Assembly: GCA_001838165.1 (NCBI GenBank)
Contig: KV835887.1
Coordinates: forward strand, 1-63,351
Length of the DNA: 63,351 bases
Reading direction: 5' to 3'
Source of the DNA: Actinomyces sp. HMSC035G02
GTDB taxonomy: Bacteria; Actinomycetota; Actinomycetes; Actinomycetales; Actinomycetaceae
The position numbers and the translations under genes are program-made. Below are positions 16,484 through 25,286 of this stretch, piece after piece (position 1 is the first letter of the stretch; every line of letters begins with the position of its first letter). The notes beneath the pieces were generated by a model. The model searched no databases. It saw only the letters and a program-made list of their open reading frames with translations, and was not told where the DNA came from.

Positions 16484-17098
16484 GTGGACGAACAGTATTT
16501 CACCGACTCTTCCCCTGCGAGCGCGGAGGAGATTCGCACGATCGAGGTGAGCGCGCGCGGCTTCGACCTGTCGATGCGCGTGTCGTCGCGCGTGTTTTCG
16601 GGTTCCAAGCTCGATCTGGGCACGCGTCAGCTCCTGGAGATCGCCCCGGACCTGCCTAAGGACGGGACATTCCTGGACCTGGGCTGCGGGTGGGGTCCGA
16701 TCGCGACGATCATGTCGTTGGAGTCCCCCAGCGCTGCCGTATGGGCGGTGGACGTGAACTCTCGCGCGGTGGATCTGACGCAGCGCAACGCCCAGTCCAA
16801 CGGGGCGAGGGGCGTGCGCGCACTCAAGGCGGAGGAGGCGTTGGCCGCCTCGCAGGAGTCGGACACGCGCTTCGACGTCATCTGGTCGAACCCGCCCGTG
16901 CGCATCGGCAAGGACGCGATGCATGAGATGCTGCTGGCATGGCTGGGCAGGCTTGCCCCCACCGGCGTCGCCTACCTCGTCGTCCAGCGCAACCTGGGCG
17001 CGGATTCGCTCATCACGTGGCTGAACGGCCAGGGCCTGCAGGCCTCAAAGTACGCGTCCAAGAAGGGCTTCCGAATCATCGAGGTCCGACCCGCCTGA
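16484..17098 (+). CDS. RsmC-like class I methyltransferase
   Basis: 204 residues from the GTG at 16484, chosen for a TAGGCT -10 box seven bases upstream. Upstream in-frame starts lie inside divergent hflX. The SAM loop is FLDLGCGWGPIATIM, the next acidic residue is in VWAVDVNSRAVDL, and IWSNPPVRIGK is the NPP(F/Y) catalytic motif of N-methyltransferases acting on planar nitrogens. It matches the C-terminal domain of RsmC (16S rRNA m2G1207) without the N-terminal domain, a common actinobacterial single-domain form. Its substrate is probably rRNA but is unproven. It is convergent with dapF. Confidence 0.85.
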   Translation: MDEQYFTDSSPASAEEIRTIEVSARGFDLSMRVSSRVFSGSKLDLGTRQLLEIAPDLPKDGTFLDLGCGWGPIATIMSLESPSAAVWAVDVNSRAVDLTQRNAQSNGARGVRALKAEEALAASQESDTRFDVIWSNPPVRIGKDAMHEMLLAWLGRLAPTGVAYLVVQRNLGADSLITWLNGQGLQASKYASKKGFRIIEVRPA

Positions 17099-17118
17099 CG
17101 AGCTCGTCCTCATCGACG

Positions 17119-17154
17119 AGGCCGGGGCTTCGTCGCGCTTCCCGGCGCCTTTTC
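17119..17154 (+). terminator. Probable terminator after the RsmC-like gene
   Basis: GCCGGG (17121-17126) pairs with CCCGGC (17141-17146) and is followed by GCCTTTTC. The short T-run suits the plus strand. Confidence 0.5.
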
Positions 17155-17165
17155 TGGGGGCGGGC

Positions 17166-18089
17166 TCAGGGCAGGCGGATCTCGGCGACTCGGGTCGCGG
17201 GTCCGGTGAGGAACACCGACGCGTCCGTGATGCGGGGGCTCTCCCCCGACCAGTCGATGACGCCGTCGAGGCCGACAATGACCCTGCCGCCCGGAATATC
17301 GACGACCCACTGGGTGGGCGCGCCGGGGCCGCGTCGCAGCGCGGTGGCGAGGGCTGCAGCGCAGCACCCGGTGCCGCACGCCTGGGTCTCCCCCACGCCT
17401 CGTTCGAGCACGCGCATCGCGATGTGCCCACGCTCGGCCCCGGGTTCGGTCAGGTCGACGACCAGCTCGAGGTTGGTCCCCGCCTGGGGAGCCGGATCGT
17501 AGAAGGGCCGCTGTGCCTGCGGGATCTGGGAGACGTCAACGGTCGGCAGGAACACGCCGCGCAGGGTCTCCTCGTCGGCAAGCTCAACAACGGTGTGCGG
17601 GTTGGGCATGTCCACCCAGATACCGCCCAGGACTGCGTCGATGCCCGGGACACGCACCTCGATCGTCTCGCGGGCGGGCGAGGCCGCCGGGCCCATGTCG
17701 ACGCGGTAGCTCGCCCCCTGCCCCTCATCCTCGGATTCGGGGGTCACGCGCTTGATGCCGCCGCGCGTGGCGACATCCAGGGTCTGCCCGACCGGCAGAT
17801 CCACGAGCCCCTCGCGACGCAGGTGATCGACGAAAACACGCACGCCGTTGCCGCACATCTCTGCCTTTGAGCCGTCCGCGTTGCGGTAGTCCATGAACCA
17901 CAGGCCGTCGCGCTCGACGGCTCGGATGAAGCCATCCGCGCCGATCCCGAAGGCCGGCGAGCACAGCGTCGCGACCTCGACCTCGCTGGGGTCGTAGTCG
18001 TCGTACTGGTCCGTGGCAACGACGAAGGAGTTACCGGCACCGTGGGCCTTGACGACGCGGGAGTGGGCGGGCAGCTGCGTGTTCTTCAT
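17166..18089 (-). CDS. dapF: Diaminopimelate epimerase
   Basis: 307 residues. It converts LL- to meso-diaminopimelate for lysine and peptidoglycan synthesis. The two catalytic cysteines are visible in AEMCGNGVRVFVDHL and TQACGTGCCAAALA, and HGAGNSFVV opens the first lobe. Two tandem alpha/beta lobes give the usual length for actinobacteria. TACGGT lies six bases before the ATG without a Shine-Dalgarno sequence, predicting a leaderless start. dapA and dapB occur later in the window, as separate transcripts. Confidence 0.95.
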   Translation of the reverse strand: MKNTQLPAHSRVVKAHGAGNSFVVATDQYDDYDPSEVEVATLCSPAFGIGADGFIRAVERDGLWFMDYRNADGSKAEMCGNGVRVFVDHLRREGLVDLPVGQTLDVATRGGIKRVTPESEDEGQGASYRVDMGPAASPARETIEVRVPGIDAVLGGIWVDMPNPHTVVELADEETLRGVFLPTVDVSQIPQAQRPFYDPAPQAGTNLELVVDLTEPGAERGHIAMRVLERGVGETQACGTGCCAAALATALRRGPGAPTQWVVDIPGGRVIVGLDGVIDWSGESPRITDASVFLTGPATRVAEIRLP

Positions 18090-18137
18090 GAATCCACCGT
18101 AGCGCGGGTGCGCGACTACGCGCAGCCCCCGCCCGTG

Positions 18138-19127
18138 TTACGAGCGTCCCAGGGCGGCCTCGGCCTCGCGCTGTGTCAACTCGACGACGTGGCGCACCAC
18201 GGCCTCGTTCGAGTCGAAGTTCTCCACGTCCAGCCAGTGCAGGCGCGGATCCGGCCGCAGCCACTTGACCTGGCGGCGCGCCAGCTGACGCGTGGCCAGC
18301 GCGATGGATTCCACGGCCTCGTCCTCGCTCATCTGTCCGTCGATGACCGCGAGCGCCTGGGCGTATCCCGTCGCGCGGGACGCGGTCTTCGCTTCGCGCA
18401 GGCCCACGTCGATGAGGGCGCGCACCTCCTCGATGAGGCCGCCGTCCATCATGGCGCGGGTGCGCAGCGCGATGCGCTCGTCGAGCTCCTCCATCGGGCG
18501 ACGCAGCGCCACCATGAGCGCGGGTGCCACGAACTCGTGGCGGGGCATGGACGCCGAATAGGGGCGCCCAGTCAGCTCGATAACCTCGAGGGCGCGAATA
18601 ATCCGGCGGGCGTTATGCGGGTCGATGCGCTGCGCCGACACAGGGTCCAGCTGGGTGAGGCGATCGTGCAGGCCGCGCGAGCCAAGCGGCCCCTCAGCTT
18701 CCTCTTCGAGGCGGGCGCGCACGGCCGGGTCCGTGCCCGGGAACTCGATGATGTCTAGGAGGGCGCGCTGGTACAGGCCGGAGCCTCCCGCGACCACCGC
18801 GACGCCTTCGCGCTCGTGGATACCCGCCACGTCGGCTCGCGCGTGCTTCTGGTAGGCAGCCACCGAGGCCTCGTCGCGCACCTCCAACACGTCAATCTGG
18901 TGATGGGCGATCCCACGACGTTCCTCCACCGGAGTTTTAGCCGTCCCCACGTCCATGCCGCGGTAGAGCTGCAGGGCGTCCGCGGAGACGATCTCGCCCG
19001 CACCGCTCGCACCCAGCGCACCCGGAAGCACGCAGGCCAGCTCCAGGGCCAGGTCCGATTTGCCCGATGCCGTGGGCCCCACAACCGCGCACACGACATC
19101 CGACGCGCGCCTCACCGATGTCTCCAT
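18138..19127 (-). CDS. miaA: tRNA dimethylallyltransferase
   Basis: 329 residues from the ATG at 19127 (a much longer in-frame frame is a shadow of the YbjN genes). MiaA prenylates A37 of tRNAs reading UNN codons, and MiaB later thiomethylates the product. The P-loop VVGPTASGKSDLALELA is at the N-terminus. SADALQLYRGMDVGTAK is the family motif with the general-base Asp, and GGSGLYQRAL and the RxxxRALEV region (IDPHNARRIIRALEVIE) follow. TACACT seven bases upstream predicts a leaderless start, divergent from an equally leaderless YbjN gene 60 bp away. Confidence 0.95.
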   Translation of the reverse strand: METSVRRASDVVCAVVGPTASGKSDLALELACVLPGALGASGAGEIVSADALQLYRGMDVGTAKTPVEERRGIAHHQIDVLEVRDEASVAAYQKHARADVAGIHEREGVAVVAGGSGLYQRALLDIIEFPGTDPAVRARLEEEAEGPLGSRGLHDRLTQLDPVSAQRIDPHNARRIIRALEVIELTGRPYSASMPRHEFVAPALMVALRRPMEELDERIALRTRAMMDGGLIEEVRALIDVGLREAKTASRATGYAQALAVIDGQMSEDEAVESIALATRQLARRQVKWLRPDPRLHWLDVENFDSNEAVVRHVVELTQREAEAALGRS

Positions 19128-19174
19128 GGCCACCAGTGTACGGGTGCCTCCCGCAGATACCACCCAACAACGGC

Positions 19175-19180
19175 TAGGCT
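19175..19180 (+). promoter_or_regulatory. -10 box of a leaderless promoter
   Basis: TAGGCT, then seven bases, then ATG at 19188. On the opposite strand TACACT is seven bases before the miaA ATG at 19127, giving a compact pair of divergent leaderless promoters. Confidence 0.6.
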
Positions 19181-19187
19181 TAAGACC

Positions 19188-19634
19188 ATGAGCACAACTG
19201 ACACTCTCCCGGTCACCCTCGACCGGATCACGCAAGCGGTCGAGGCCGTGGGGCTTATCCCCTTCGTGTCCAACACCGGCCAGGTCGCGGCCATCCTGCC
19301 GAACCGCACCGTCCGCATCGCTGTCCCCGAGGGCCACCCCGCCCAGGGCGTCGCCGACTACCCGCGTTTCTTCGATCCCTCGCACGCCGATCAGATCGCC
19401 TCCGTGGTGCGTCGCCTCAACGCCTCCACCTACCTGCCGAAGATCACCTCCGGTACGACCGAGACCGGCGCGATCGCCCTGCATCTGCAGCACACCTTCA
19501 ACTGGGTCGTAGGCGCGACCGACGACCAGGTCACCGCCGAGGTCTCCCAGTTCATCATGGCAGCCGTCGCCATGATGAACCAGCTCGACATCATGTTCCC
19601 CGACCAGTGGACCAAGGAGGGCACCAATGCCTGA
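19188..19634 (+). CDS. YbjN domain-containing protein, first of a pair
   Basis: 148 residues. The YbjN fold is a small alpha/beta domain distantly like type III secretion chaperones. E. coli YbjN overexpression affects motility and stress tolerance, but its biochemistry is unknown. Visible family traits are the repeated beta strands (PNRTVRIAVP, GAIALHLQHTFNWVVGAT) and the final helix FIMAAVAMMNQLDIMFPDQW. The protein has no signal peptide or membrane segment, so it should be cytoplasmic. Its last eight bases overlap the start of a second YbjN gene, indicating a coupled pair that may form a heterodimer. Confidence 0.8.
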   Translation: MSTTDTLPVTLDRITQAVEAVGLIPFVSNTGQVAAILPNRTVRIAVPEGHPAQGVADYPRFFDPSHADQIASVVRRLNASTYLPKITSGTTETGAIALHLQHTFNWVVGATDDQVTAEVSQFIMAAVAMMNQLDIMFPDQWTKEGTNA

Positions 19635-20166
19635 ATGGAAGAGCTTTACCTTCGGCGAGGACGGCGAGGCCGTTCCCGAGGCCATGCCCGCCCCCGCTGC
19701 TCCCTCCCCCGCGATGGAGGCCGACGAGTACGCCGCGAAGTGGGGCACCGAGGTTTCCGAGGTGAGCATCGCTCGGATCGAGAACGTCCTCGAAGGCGAC
19801 GGGCTGCCGCACGGGTCGAGCGAGTTCATCGCCGTCACCCAGCTGGAGGACGTGCGTTTCCAGATCCACCGCGAGCCGGTTGACGCCCCCTGGCTGCAGA
19901 TCGAGACACGCATCGAACCCGAGGGCGCGGGCCACACCGAGCTGTCCCTCCAGGCGGTTGCCAACCGCTGGAACACCGAACACCTGCAGCCCACCGTCAT
20001 GCCGATCGAAGACGGCGATCAGTGGGTCCTCGTGGCCGCCTCGCGTTTCTTCGTGGGCGAGGGCCTCTCCGACCGCCAGATTCACGCGATGCTGCGCCGC
20101 GGCCTGATCATTGGCCTGTCGGCGGCTCAGGAGCTGCCCGGCCTGCTGGCCGAGTCCGCCAAGTAG
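19627..20166 (+). CDS. YbjN domain-containing protein, second of a pair
   Basis: 179 residues, starting inside the 3' end of the preceding YbjN gene (8-bp overlap). A Pro/Ala-rich N-terminus of ~30 residues (EAMPAPAAPSPAMEADEY) precedes the YbjN-type domain (ISRIENVL-like helix, then DVRFQIHREP, WVLVAASRFFVGEG and a closing helix LIIGLSAAQELPGLL). It is cytoplasmic and of unknown function. The 1:1 coupling with a shorter homologue suggests a stable complex. Paired YbjN genes next to miaA/dapF are common in actinobacteria (from memory). A strong hairpin follows. Confidence 0.78.
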   Translation: MPEWKSFTFGEDGEAVPEAMPAPAAPSPAMEADEYAAKWGTEVSEVSIARIENVLEGDGLPHGSSEFIAVTQLEDVRFQIHREPVDAPWLQIETRIEPEGAGHTELSLQAVANRWNTEHLQPTVMPIEDGDQWVLVAASRFFVGEGLSDRQIHAMLRRGLIIGLSAAQELPGLLAESAK

Positions 20167-20189
20167 CGCCAGCCGCACTTCCAACGAAT

Positions 20190-20226
20190 AGTGCCCCGTT
20201 CCTCCGTCTGGGAGGAGCGGGGCACT
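20190..20226 (+). terminator. Terminator after the YbjN pair
   Basis: Arms 20190-20205 and 20211-20226 form a 16-bp stem with one G-U pair and loop GTCTG. Confidence 0.85.
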
Positions 20227-20499
20227 CTCGGTGTAGTGTGCGCCGACTACATGCGAAGGCGCGGCGCGTACCGCGTGCGCGGAAGGGGCCACGGGTCGCA
20301 TAGGGGGGGCTCGAATCGACCCGCACTACCGAGAGTGCTCCCGCATGTCGATCGCCTCATCATCGTGACGATCGCCACGACACAAAAGTAACGCAGGAGT
20401 CGTGGGTCACATGCGCGTTTCGTTGAGACATTTTCTCGTTTGTCACAATGGAAAACGATCAAACGTGCAGCGCTCATCGCGCGTGACGCCTCGGCATAC
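20227..20499. other. Intergenic region with no recognised feature
   Basis: About 270 bases between the YbjN and miaB terminators. I see no plausible gene, tRNA or repeat on either strand; the open frames here have no Shine-Dalgarno sequence or familiar sequence. Confidence 0.6.
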
Positions 20500-20536
20500 G
20501 CGAGCCGCCCCGGGCGAATGGCCCGGGGCGGCTCGC
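20500..20536 (-). terminator. Terminator after miaB
   Basis: A perfect 16-bp stem (20500-20515 and 20521-20536, loop GAATG) lies 17 bases beyond the miaB stop. It ends the recA-recX-pncC-miaB transcript. Confidence 0.88.
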
Positions 20537-20553
20537 ATCAGTGCAGGTCAGGA

Positions 20554-22092
20554 TCAGCTCGGGGCACCCACGCGCAGCGTGGGGATACCCAGCGACACCG
20601 TCGTGTCGGGTTCGTCCGAGGCCTGACGGGCCTCCCACGCGTCACCGGCGCGCGTGCGGCGCACCTCGAACAAGCCGCCCTGCGCGCCAGAGTCGGCGAT
20701 CAGGTGATGCGGCGCGCCGTAGGTGACCGTCGCGCGGATCATGTCGCCCGGGCGCGGGCGGTCGGCCTCCGCCAGGCCCTCGGGCAGGGCGACGTGCACG
20801 AGGCGATTGTCGCGAGCGCGGCCCGAAATACGGTGCGTGGCACCGTCCTTACGGCCATCCCCCTCGGAGACAAGAACCTCAACCTCCGTGCCGGCCAGCG
20901 CGGCGTTATCCTCGGCGCAGATGCGCTCCTGAAGCTTGATGAGGCGCTGGTAGCGTTCGAGCGCCACGTCGTCGGGCACCTGATCCTCGCGGTCCGCGGC
21001 GGGCGTACCCGGGCGCGGCGAGTACAGGAACGTGAACGCGGAGGAGAAACGAGCCTGCTCGACGACGTCGAGGGTCGCCTGGAAGTCCTCTTCGGTCTCT
21101 CCCGGGAAGCCGACGATGATGTCCGTCGTAATCGCAGCCTCCGGGATCGCAGCGCGAACGCGCTCCAGGATGCCCATGAAACGATCACGGCGGTAGGAGC
21201 GGCGCATCTGACGCAGGACCGCATCGGATCCCGACTGCAGCGGCATATGCAGGCTCGGCATGACCGTGGGGGTCTCCGCCATCGCGGCGATCACGTCGTC
21301 CGTGAAGGCTGCAGGGTGCGGCGAGGTAAAGCGCACGCGCTCGATGCCCTCGACGCGGCCCACGGCGCGCAGCAGGTCGGCGAACGCGCCGCGCTCACCG
21401 AATCCGACGCCGTAGGAGTTGACGTTCTGGCCCAGCAGGGTCACCTCGATGGCGCCCTGCGAGGCGACGGCCTCAACCTCGGCGAGAATGTCGCCGGGGC
21501 GCCGGTCGCGTTCCTTGCCGCGCAGGTGCGGGACGATGCAGAACGTGCAGGTATTGTTGCAGCCCACGGAGATCGACACCCATGCGGCGTACGCGCTCTC
21601 GCGATGAGTGGGCAGGGTCGACGGGAATACCTTGAGGGATTCCTCGATCTCGACGGCGGCCTCGCGGTTATGCTCGGCGCGGCGCAGGAGCGCCGGGAGC
21701 ACGTCAATGTTGTGCGTGCCGAAGACAGCGTCCACCCACGGGGCCTTCTCGACGATGCCGTCGCGCATCTGCTGGGCGAGACACCCGCCGACCGCGATCT
21801 GCATGCCGGGACGCTTGCGCTTAACCGCAGCGAGCTGGCCGAGGTTGCCGAAGAGTCGGGTCGCGGCGTTCTCGCGCACGGAGCATGTGTTGATGACGAT
21901 AACGTCGGCGCCCATGTCGCCGGCATCGGTCGCACGGGCGGCAGCCTCGGGGACCTTCTCAACGGGGACGAGGCCGGCCTGCTCCAGCAGACCTGCCATG
22001 CGTTCTGAGTCGTGTTCGTTCATCTGGCAGCCGAGCGTACGCACCGCGTAGGTGCGGGGCAGCGCGGTGCCGTCCTGCGTCATCGTATTCAT
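20554..22092 (-). CDS. miaB: tRNA-2-methylthio-N6-dimethylallyladenosine synthase
   Basis: 512 residues. This radical-SAM methylthiotransferase completes ms2i6A37 after MiaA. The N-terminal UPF0004 domain has Cys in [26 protein letters not shown] and AVGGCLAQQ (auxiliary cluster). The radical SAM CxxxCxxC is in [18 protein letters not shown], and the C-terminal TRAM domain includes [15 protein letters not shown]. It is the last gene of the recA transcript, 11 bases after pncC. A TAGACT sequence overlapping the pncC stop, eight bases before the ATG, might be an internal promoter. Confidence 0.95.
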   Translation of the reverse strand: MNTMTQDGTALPRTYAVRTLGCQMNEHDSERMAGLLEQAGLVPVEKVPEAAARATDAGDMGADVIVINTCSVRENAATRLFGNLGQLAAVKRKRPGMQIAVGGCLAQQMRDGIVEKAPWVDAVFGTHNIDVLPALLRRAEHNREAAVEIEESLKVFPSTLPTHRESAYAAWVSISVGCNNTCTFCIVPHLRGKERDRRPGDILAEVEAVASQGAIEVTLLGQNVNSYGVGFGERGAFADLLRAVGRVEGIERVRFTSPHPAAFTDDVIAAMAETPTVMPSLHMPLQSGSDAVLRQMRRSYRRDRFMGILERVRAAIPEAAITTDIIVGFPGETEEDFQATLDVVEQARFSSAFTFLYSPRPGTPAADREDQVPDDVALERYQRLIKLQERICAEDNAALAGTEVEVLVSEGDGRKDGATHRISGRARDNRLVHVALPEGLAEADRPRPGDMIRATVTYGAPHHLIADSGAQGGLFEVRRTRAGDAWEARQASDEPDTTVSLGIPTLRVGAPS

Positions 22093-22103
22093 CGCACTGA
22101 AGT

Positions 22104-22616
22104 CTAGTCGCCCGCCTGCTCACCGGCGAAGTCGAGCACGTCACGCACGAGGGCAAGAGCGGCGTCAATAGCGCCCGCACGCACGGCAGCGCGATCGCCC
22201 TCCAGGTGCAAGAGGCGGTGTTCCTCCCCCGCCGGATGAACGCACGCAATATGCACGGTTCCCGCGTCGAATCCGTCGGAGGGACCGGGGCCTGCGACAC
22301 CGGTCGTCGATACACCGATGTCTGCGCGAAATAGCGTCCGGGCCCCGCGAGCCATCTGGCGAGCAACCTGCTCGTCCACCGGGCCCGTAAGCTCCAGCCG
22401 ACTCTCCGAAACGCCCAGCACCGAGGCCTTGGTATCGACCGCGTAGGTGCACGCGCCCCCGCGCACGACGTGAGAGGCGCCGGGAACGTCCACGAGGCGC
22501 GCGACGAGTCCGCCTCCCGTCAGGGATTCCGCCGTCGCGACCGTCAGGCCGCGCCGGGTCAGATCCGCTATCAGGTCAGCCAGCGCCTCGTCGCTCATTG
22601 CGGTCACAGTCCCCAT
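22104..22616 (-). CDS. CinA C-terminal domain protein, NMN amidohydrolase (PncC-like)
   Basis: 170 residues, a stand-alone CinA C-terminal domain. Enzymes of this family deamidate nicotinamide mononucleotide in NAD salvage. The core motifs are [17 protein letters not shown] at the N-terminus, [17 protein letters not shown], and [19 protein letters not shown]. The ATG at 22616 is chosen because GAGGAGG lies seven bases upstream; the start overlaps the recX stop by 13 bases. In many bacteria cinA neighbours recA and is co-induced on damage or competence, but this short form lacks the N-terminal COG1058 domain. Confidence 0.9.
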   Translation of the reverse strand: MGTVTAMSDEALADLIADLTRRGLTVATAESLTGGGLVARLVDVPGASHVVRGGACTYAVDTKASVLGVSESRLELTGPVDEQVARQMARGARTLFRADIGVSTTGVAGPGPSDGFDAGTVHIACVHPAGEEHRLLHLEGDRAAVRAGAIDAALALVRDVLDFAGEQAGD

Positions 22617-23230
22617 TGCCAGGCCTCCTCGGCTCCGCTCTCCTCATCGCCCCACGAATCGAGGGCGTCGCGCACGGCGGCAGAAGCGACGGACGGCGAA
22701 TACCCCTTGCGTGCGAGCATGGAACTCAGTCTACGGTAGGCAGTTTCGCGCGGGACCCCCGCGAGAGAACGCCGCTTGCGGGCCACCAGCTGGGCCGCGC
22801 GCTCCGCCTCGTCGTCCCTATCGATCTGAGACAGGGCGCGCTCGATCGTCGAGGAATCCAACCCCTTGCGCACGAGGACCTCGCGAAGCGCACGGCCGGA
22901 CGCTCCCGTCCCCGAGAAACGCGAGCGGACGAGCGCGTCCGCATACGCCTGATCATCGACGAGACCAACGGCCTCAAGACGGTCGACGACGCGGGCGGCG
23001 ATCTCGGCGCTAAAGCCTCGCCCTTCGATCGCGCTGGTCAACTCCGAGCGAGAACACGCTCGCGCGTCGAGCTTGCGCAGGGCGACCTCGCGCGCCGCCT
23101 CGATTGCCGCCGTGCCCGTCAGGGCAGCATTGCGTTCGCGGGCGCGCGCAAGTCTCTCGCCCGGGGAGGAACGCCGGCGGCGCTCCTCCCCCAGCTCGGG
23201 ATTATCTTCGGGATCCAGGTAGCGGACCAC
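22604..23230 (-). CDS. recX: Regulatory protein RecX
   Basis: 208 residues from a GTG three bases after the recA stop. RecX binds the RecA filament groove and limits its assembly. Three tandem three-helix repeats are visible: ALRKLDARACSRSELTSAI, then VGLVDDQAYADALVRSRF, then the REVLVRKGLDSSTIERAL and RRLSSMLARKGYSPSVASAA segments. The first ~50 residues are a charged extension. It lies between recA and pncC in one transcript, so it should share SOS control. Confidence 0.93.
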   Translation of the reverse strand: MVRYLDPEDNPELGEERRRRSSPGERLARARERNAALTGTAAIEAAREVALRKLDARACSRSELTSAIEGRGFSAEIAARVVDRLEAVGLVDDQAYADALVRSRFSGTGASGRALREVLVRKGLDSSTIERALSQIDRDDEAERAAQLVARKRRSLAGVPRETAYRRLSSMLARKGYSPSVASAAVRDALDSWGDEESGAEEAWQWGL

Positions 23231-23233
23231 GAC

Positions 23234-24325
23234 TCAGAAGCCCGCGTCCTCATCAGGATCAATGTCGGGAACGTCCTGGGACGCCTGGTCCGGATCCGGG
23301 GCCTCGCCGATACCCAGCGAGACGAGGATCTTCTGCTCGATCTCGTTGGCCAACTCGGGGTTGTCCACGAGGAACTGACGCACGTTCTCCTTACCCTGGC
23401 CGAGCTGGTCATCCCCGTAGGTGAACCAGGAGCCGGACTTGCGCACGATACCGGCCTCGACACCCATGTCAATGATCGAGCCCTCGCGCGAAATGCCCTT
23501 GCCGTAGACGATGTCGAACTCGGCCTGCTTGAAGGGCGGGGCCATCTTGTTCTTGACGACCTTGGCGCGCGTGCGGTTGCCGACGGGGGCGCCGGCTTCC
23601 TTAAGAGTTTCGATGCGGCGCACGTCGATGCGCACAGATGCGTAGAACTTCAGGGCCTTACCGCCCGTCGTGGTCTCCGGGGAGCCGAAGAAGACGCCGA
23701 TCTTTTCACGCAGCTGGTTGATAAAGATAGCGGTCGTGCCGGTCGCGGACAGGGCACCCGTGATCTTACGCAGGGCCTGGCTCATGAGGCGAGCCTGAAG
23801 GCCGACGTGGGAGTCGCCCATCTCGCCTTCGATTTCTGCCTTGGGCACGAGGGCCGCGACAGAGTCAATGACGATGATGTCGATGCCACCCGAGCGGATC
23901 AGCATGTCGGCAATCTCGAGGGCCTGCTCACCCGTGTCGGGCTGGGAGACCAGGAGAGAGTCCGTGTCGACACCGAGGGCGCGGGCGTAGACGGGGTCGA
24001 GGGCGTGCTCGGCGTCGATGAAGGCCGCGTTGCCGCCGGCCTTCTGGGCGTTGGCAACGGCGTGCAGGGCGACCGTGGTCTTACCGGAAGACTCGGGGCC
24101 GTAGACCTCGATGACTCGGCCGCGCGGGAGGCCGCCGATGCCGAGGGCGACGTCAAGAGCAAGGGAACCCGTGGGGATCACCTGAACGGGCGGGCGGTTG
24201 TCGTCGCCCAGGCGCATGACGGAGCCCTTGCCGAACTGCTTATCAATCTGCGACAGGGCGACTTCGAGAGCTTTATTGCGATCGTTGGTCGCGGGCTTTG
24301 CGGTGGGTGCTTTACGGGCTGCCAT
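23234..24325 (-). CDS. recA: Recombinase RecA
   Basis: 363 residues, no intein. It forms filaments on single-stranded DNA, promotes strand exchange and triggers LexA cleavage. Walker A is [15 protein letters not shown] near residue 75, Walker B is [10 protein letters not shown], loop L1 is [20 protein letters not shown], and loop L2 with [20 protein letters not shown] is intact. The acidic C-terminal tail (residues ~335-363) is typical. AAAGGATCACC precedes the ATG. A near-perfect LexA box lies about 170 bases upstream. Confidence 0.98.
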   Translation of the reverse strand: MAARKAPTAKPATNDRNKALEVALSQIDKQFGKGSVMRLGDDNRPPVQVIPTGSLALDVALGIGGLPRGRVIEVYGPESSGKTTVALHAVANAQKAGGNAAFIDAEHALDPVYARALGVDTDSLLVSQPDTGEQALEIADMLIRSGGIDIIVIDSVAALVPKAEIEGEMGDSHVGLQARLMSQALRKITGALSATGTTAIFINQLREKIGVFFGSPETTTGGKALKFYASVRIDVRRIETLKEAGAPVGNRTRAKVVKNKMAPPFKQAEFDIVYGKGISREGSIIDMGVEAGIVRKSGSWFTYGDDQLGQGKENVRQFLVDNPELANEIEQKILVSLGIGEAPDPDQASQDVPDIDPDEDAGF

Positions 24326-24495
24326 GGTGATCCTTTCGTCTGCGGCCTCTCCGGCCTACGGGTGTCCTGGCCTGGAATGCCACCCCTCTCCGAGGCGACA
24401 TGACGAGTATGCGACCGGCCATCGTCATCTGCGTCCCGCGCACGTCACCCCTGTGGATGACGCGCGTCGGAGCGTCGTCGCCCACAAGCTTAAAT

Positions 24496-24509
24496 GGAAC
24501 ACATGTTCG
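24496..24509 (-). promoter_or_regulatory. LexA box upstream of recA
   Basis: On the minus strand CGAACATGTGTTCC differs from the actinobacterial palindrome CGAACNNNNGTTCG in one base. It lies in the 248-bp gap between the DUF3046 gene and recA, so it should control recA-recX-pncC-miaB. Confidence 0.8.
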
Positions 24510-24573
24510 ACCGCCGATCGACACGCCGCCCACCGATCAGACGGATATCGATCACACCGACAACCCGGGTCGG

Positions 24574-24798
24574 TCAGCGCCCCCGCTCGCGCGGATCCAC
24601 GCGATGAATCCAGCGCGCATCCTCGCGCCCAGTTTCCTCACACAGGGTCGCCCACACCTCGTCTGGATTCACGCCGGTGGACAACGCATCACGCGCGGTC
24701 GCCCCCAGCGAGGCGAGATAGAGGTCAGAGACATACGAGCGGCCGAGGGCCGACCCAAAGGTCGCCTCGACCGCCTCGTAAAACTCAGAGTGCTTCAC
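24574..24798 (-). CDS. DUF3046 protein
   Basis: 74 residues from a GTG three bases after the clgR stop. DUF3046 is a short actinobacterial family found just upstream of recA. The conserved opening (KHSEFYEAVEATFGSALGRSY) and the core LYLASLGATARDALSTG with PDEVWATLCEE are seen, split by a few residues. It is soluble with no catalytic motif and unknown function. It is co-transcribed with clgR and precedes the LexA-controlled recA promoter. Confidence 0.9.
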   Translation of the reverse strand: MKHSEFYEAVEATFGSALGRSYVSDLYLASLGATARDALSTGVNPDEVWATLCEETGREDARWIHRVDPRERGR

Positions 24799-24801
24799 GC
24801 G

Positions 24802-25116
24802 TCAGGAAATCAGCGTGACGGGCACGATATCATCGGGCACCGCGTCGGGAATGACTGCACCATCGATGATCGCCATGCGCTCGGAGACCTCGCGCAGCAC
24901 GAACCACAGCGGCACGCGCAGAGCCGAGGTGATCGCCTCGAGCAGCTCCGACGAGGCCTCCTTCTGGCCGCGCTCAACCTCGGACAGGTAACCGAGGGAG
25001 ACCTGGGCCTCCGACGAGACCTCGCGCAGGGTTCGACCCTGGCGCTGGCGGATGCCGCGCAGGACATCGCCCAGTTCGCTGCGCAGCAGCGGGGTTTCGC
25101 TCAGTGTCTTTTCCAT
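24802..25116 (-). CDS. clgR: XRE-family transcriptional regulator ClgR
   Basis: 104 residues from the ATG at 25116, preferred over upstream starts because TACAGT lies six bases before it (leaderless). The helix-turn-helix is residues ~12-66: [20 protein letters not shown], then [20 protein letters not shown]. ClgR activates clp protease genes and other stress genes in streptomycetes, corynebacteria and mycobacteria. Its position beside pgsA and recA is conserved in actinobacteria. The C-terminal ~35 residues ([16 protein letters not shown]) differ between species. Confidence 0.9.
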   Translation of the reverse strand: MEKTLSETPLLRSELGDVLRGIRQRQGRTLREVSSEAQVSLGYLSEVERGQKEASSELLEAITSALRVPLWFVLREVSERMAIIDGAVIPDAVPDDIVPVTLIS

Positions 25117-25196
25117 ACTGTTACTGTAGCCGTTCTGTTTCGAGGGACGCATTGTTAGTTCGCGCATCGAAACGCTGTGACGTTCCGCTTTCATTC

Positions 25197-25228
25197 CTCG
25201 CGTTGCATTCATACCCGTGTAACGCGAG
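25197..25228. promoter_or_regulatory. Inverted repeat between pgsA and clgR
   Basis: CTCGCGTT (25197-25204) and AACGCGAG (25221-25228) form an 8-bp inverted repeat with a 16-base loop. It may be an operator for clgR or a weak pgsA terminator; neither is certain. Confidence 0.35.
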
Positions 25229-25286
25229 CCGTTTCGGGCTTATTCCACCGACGAGTCGACAAAGCTATGGGTTGCGTCACCCACAC

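Noticed and set aside
20280..20345. tRNA-like sequence with GGCTCGAATCGACCC
   Set aside because: A T-loop-like string is present, but no acceptor or anticodon stem can be drawn on either strand.
23234..24325. Intein in recA
   Set aside because: RecA is contiguous at 363 residues, with the L1 and L2 loops uninterrupted.
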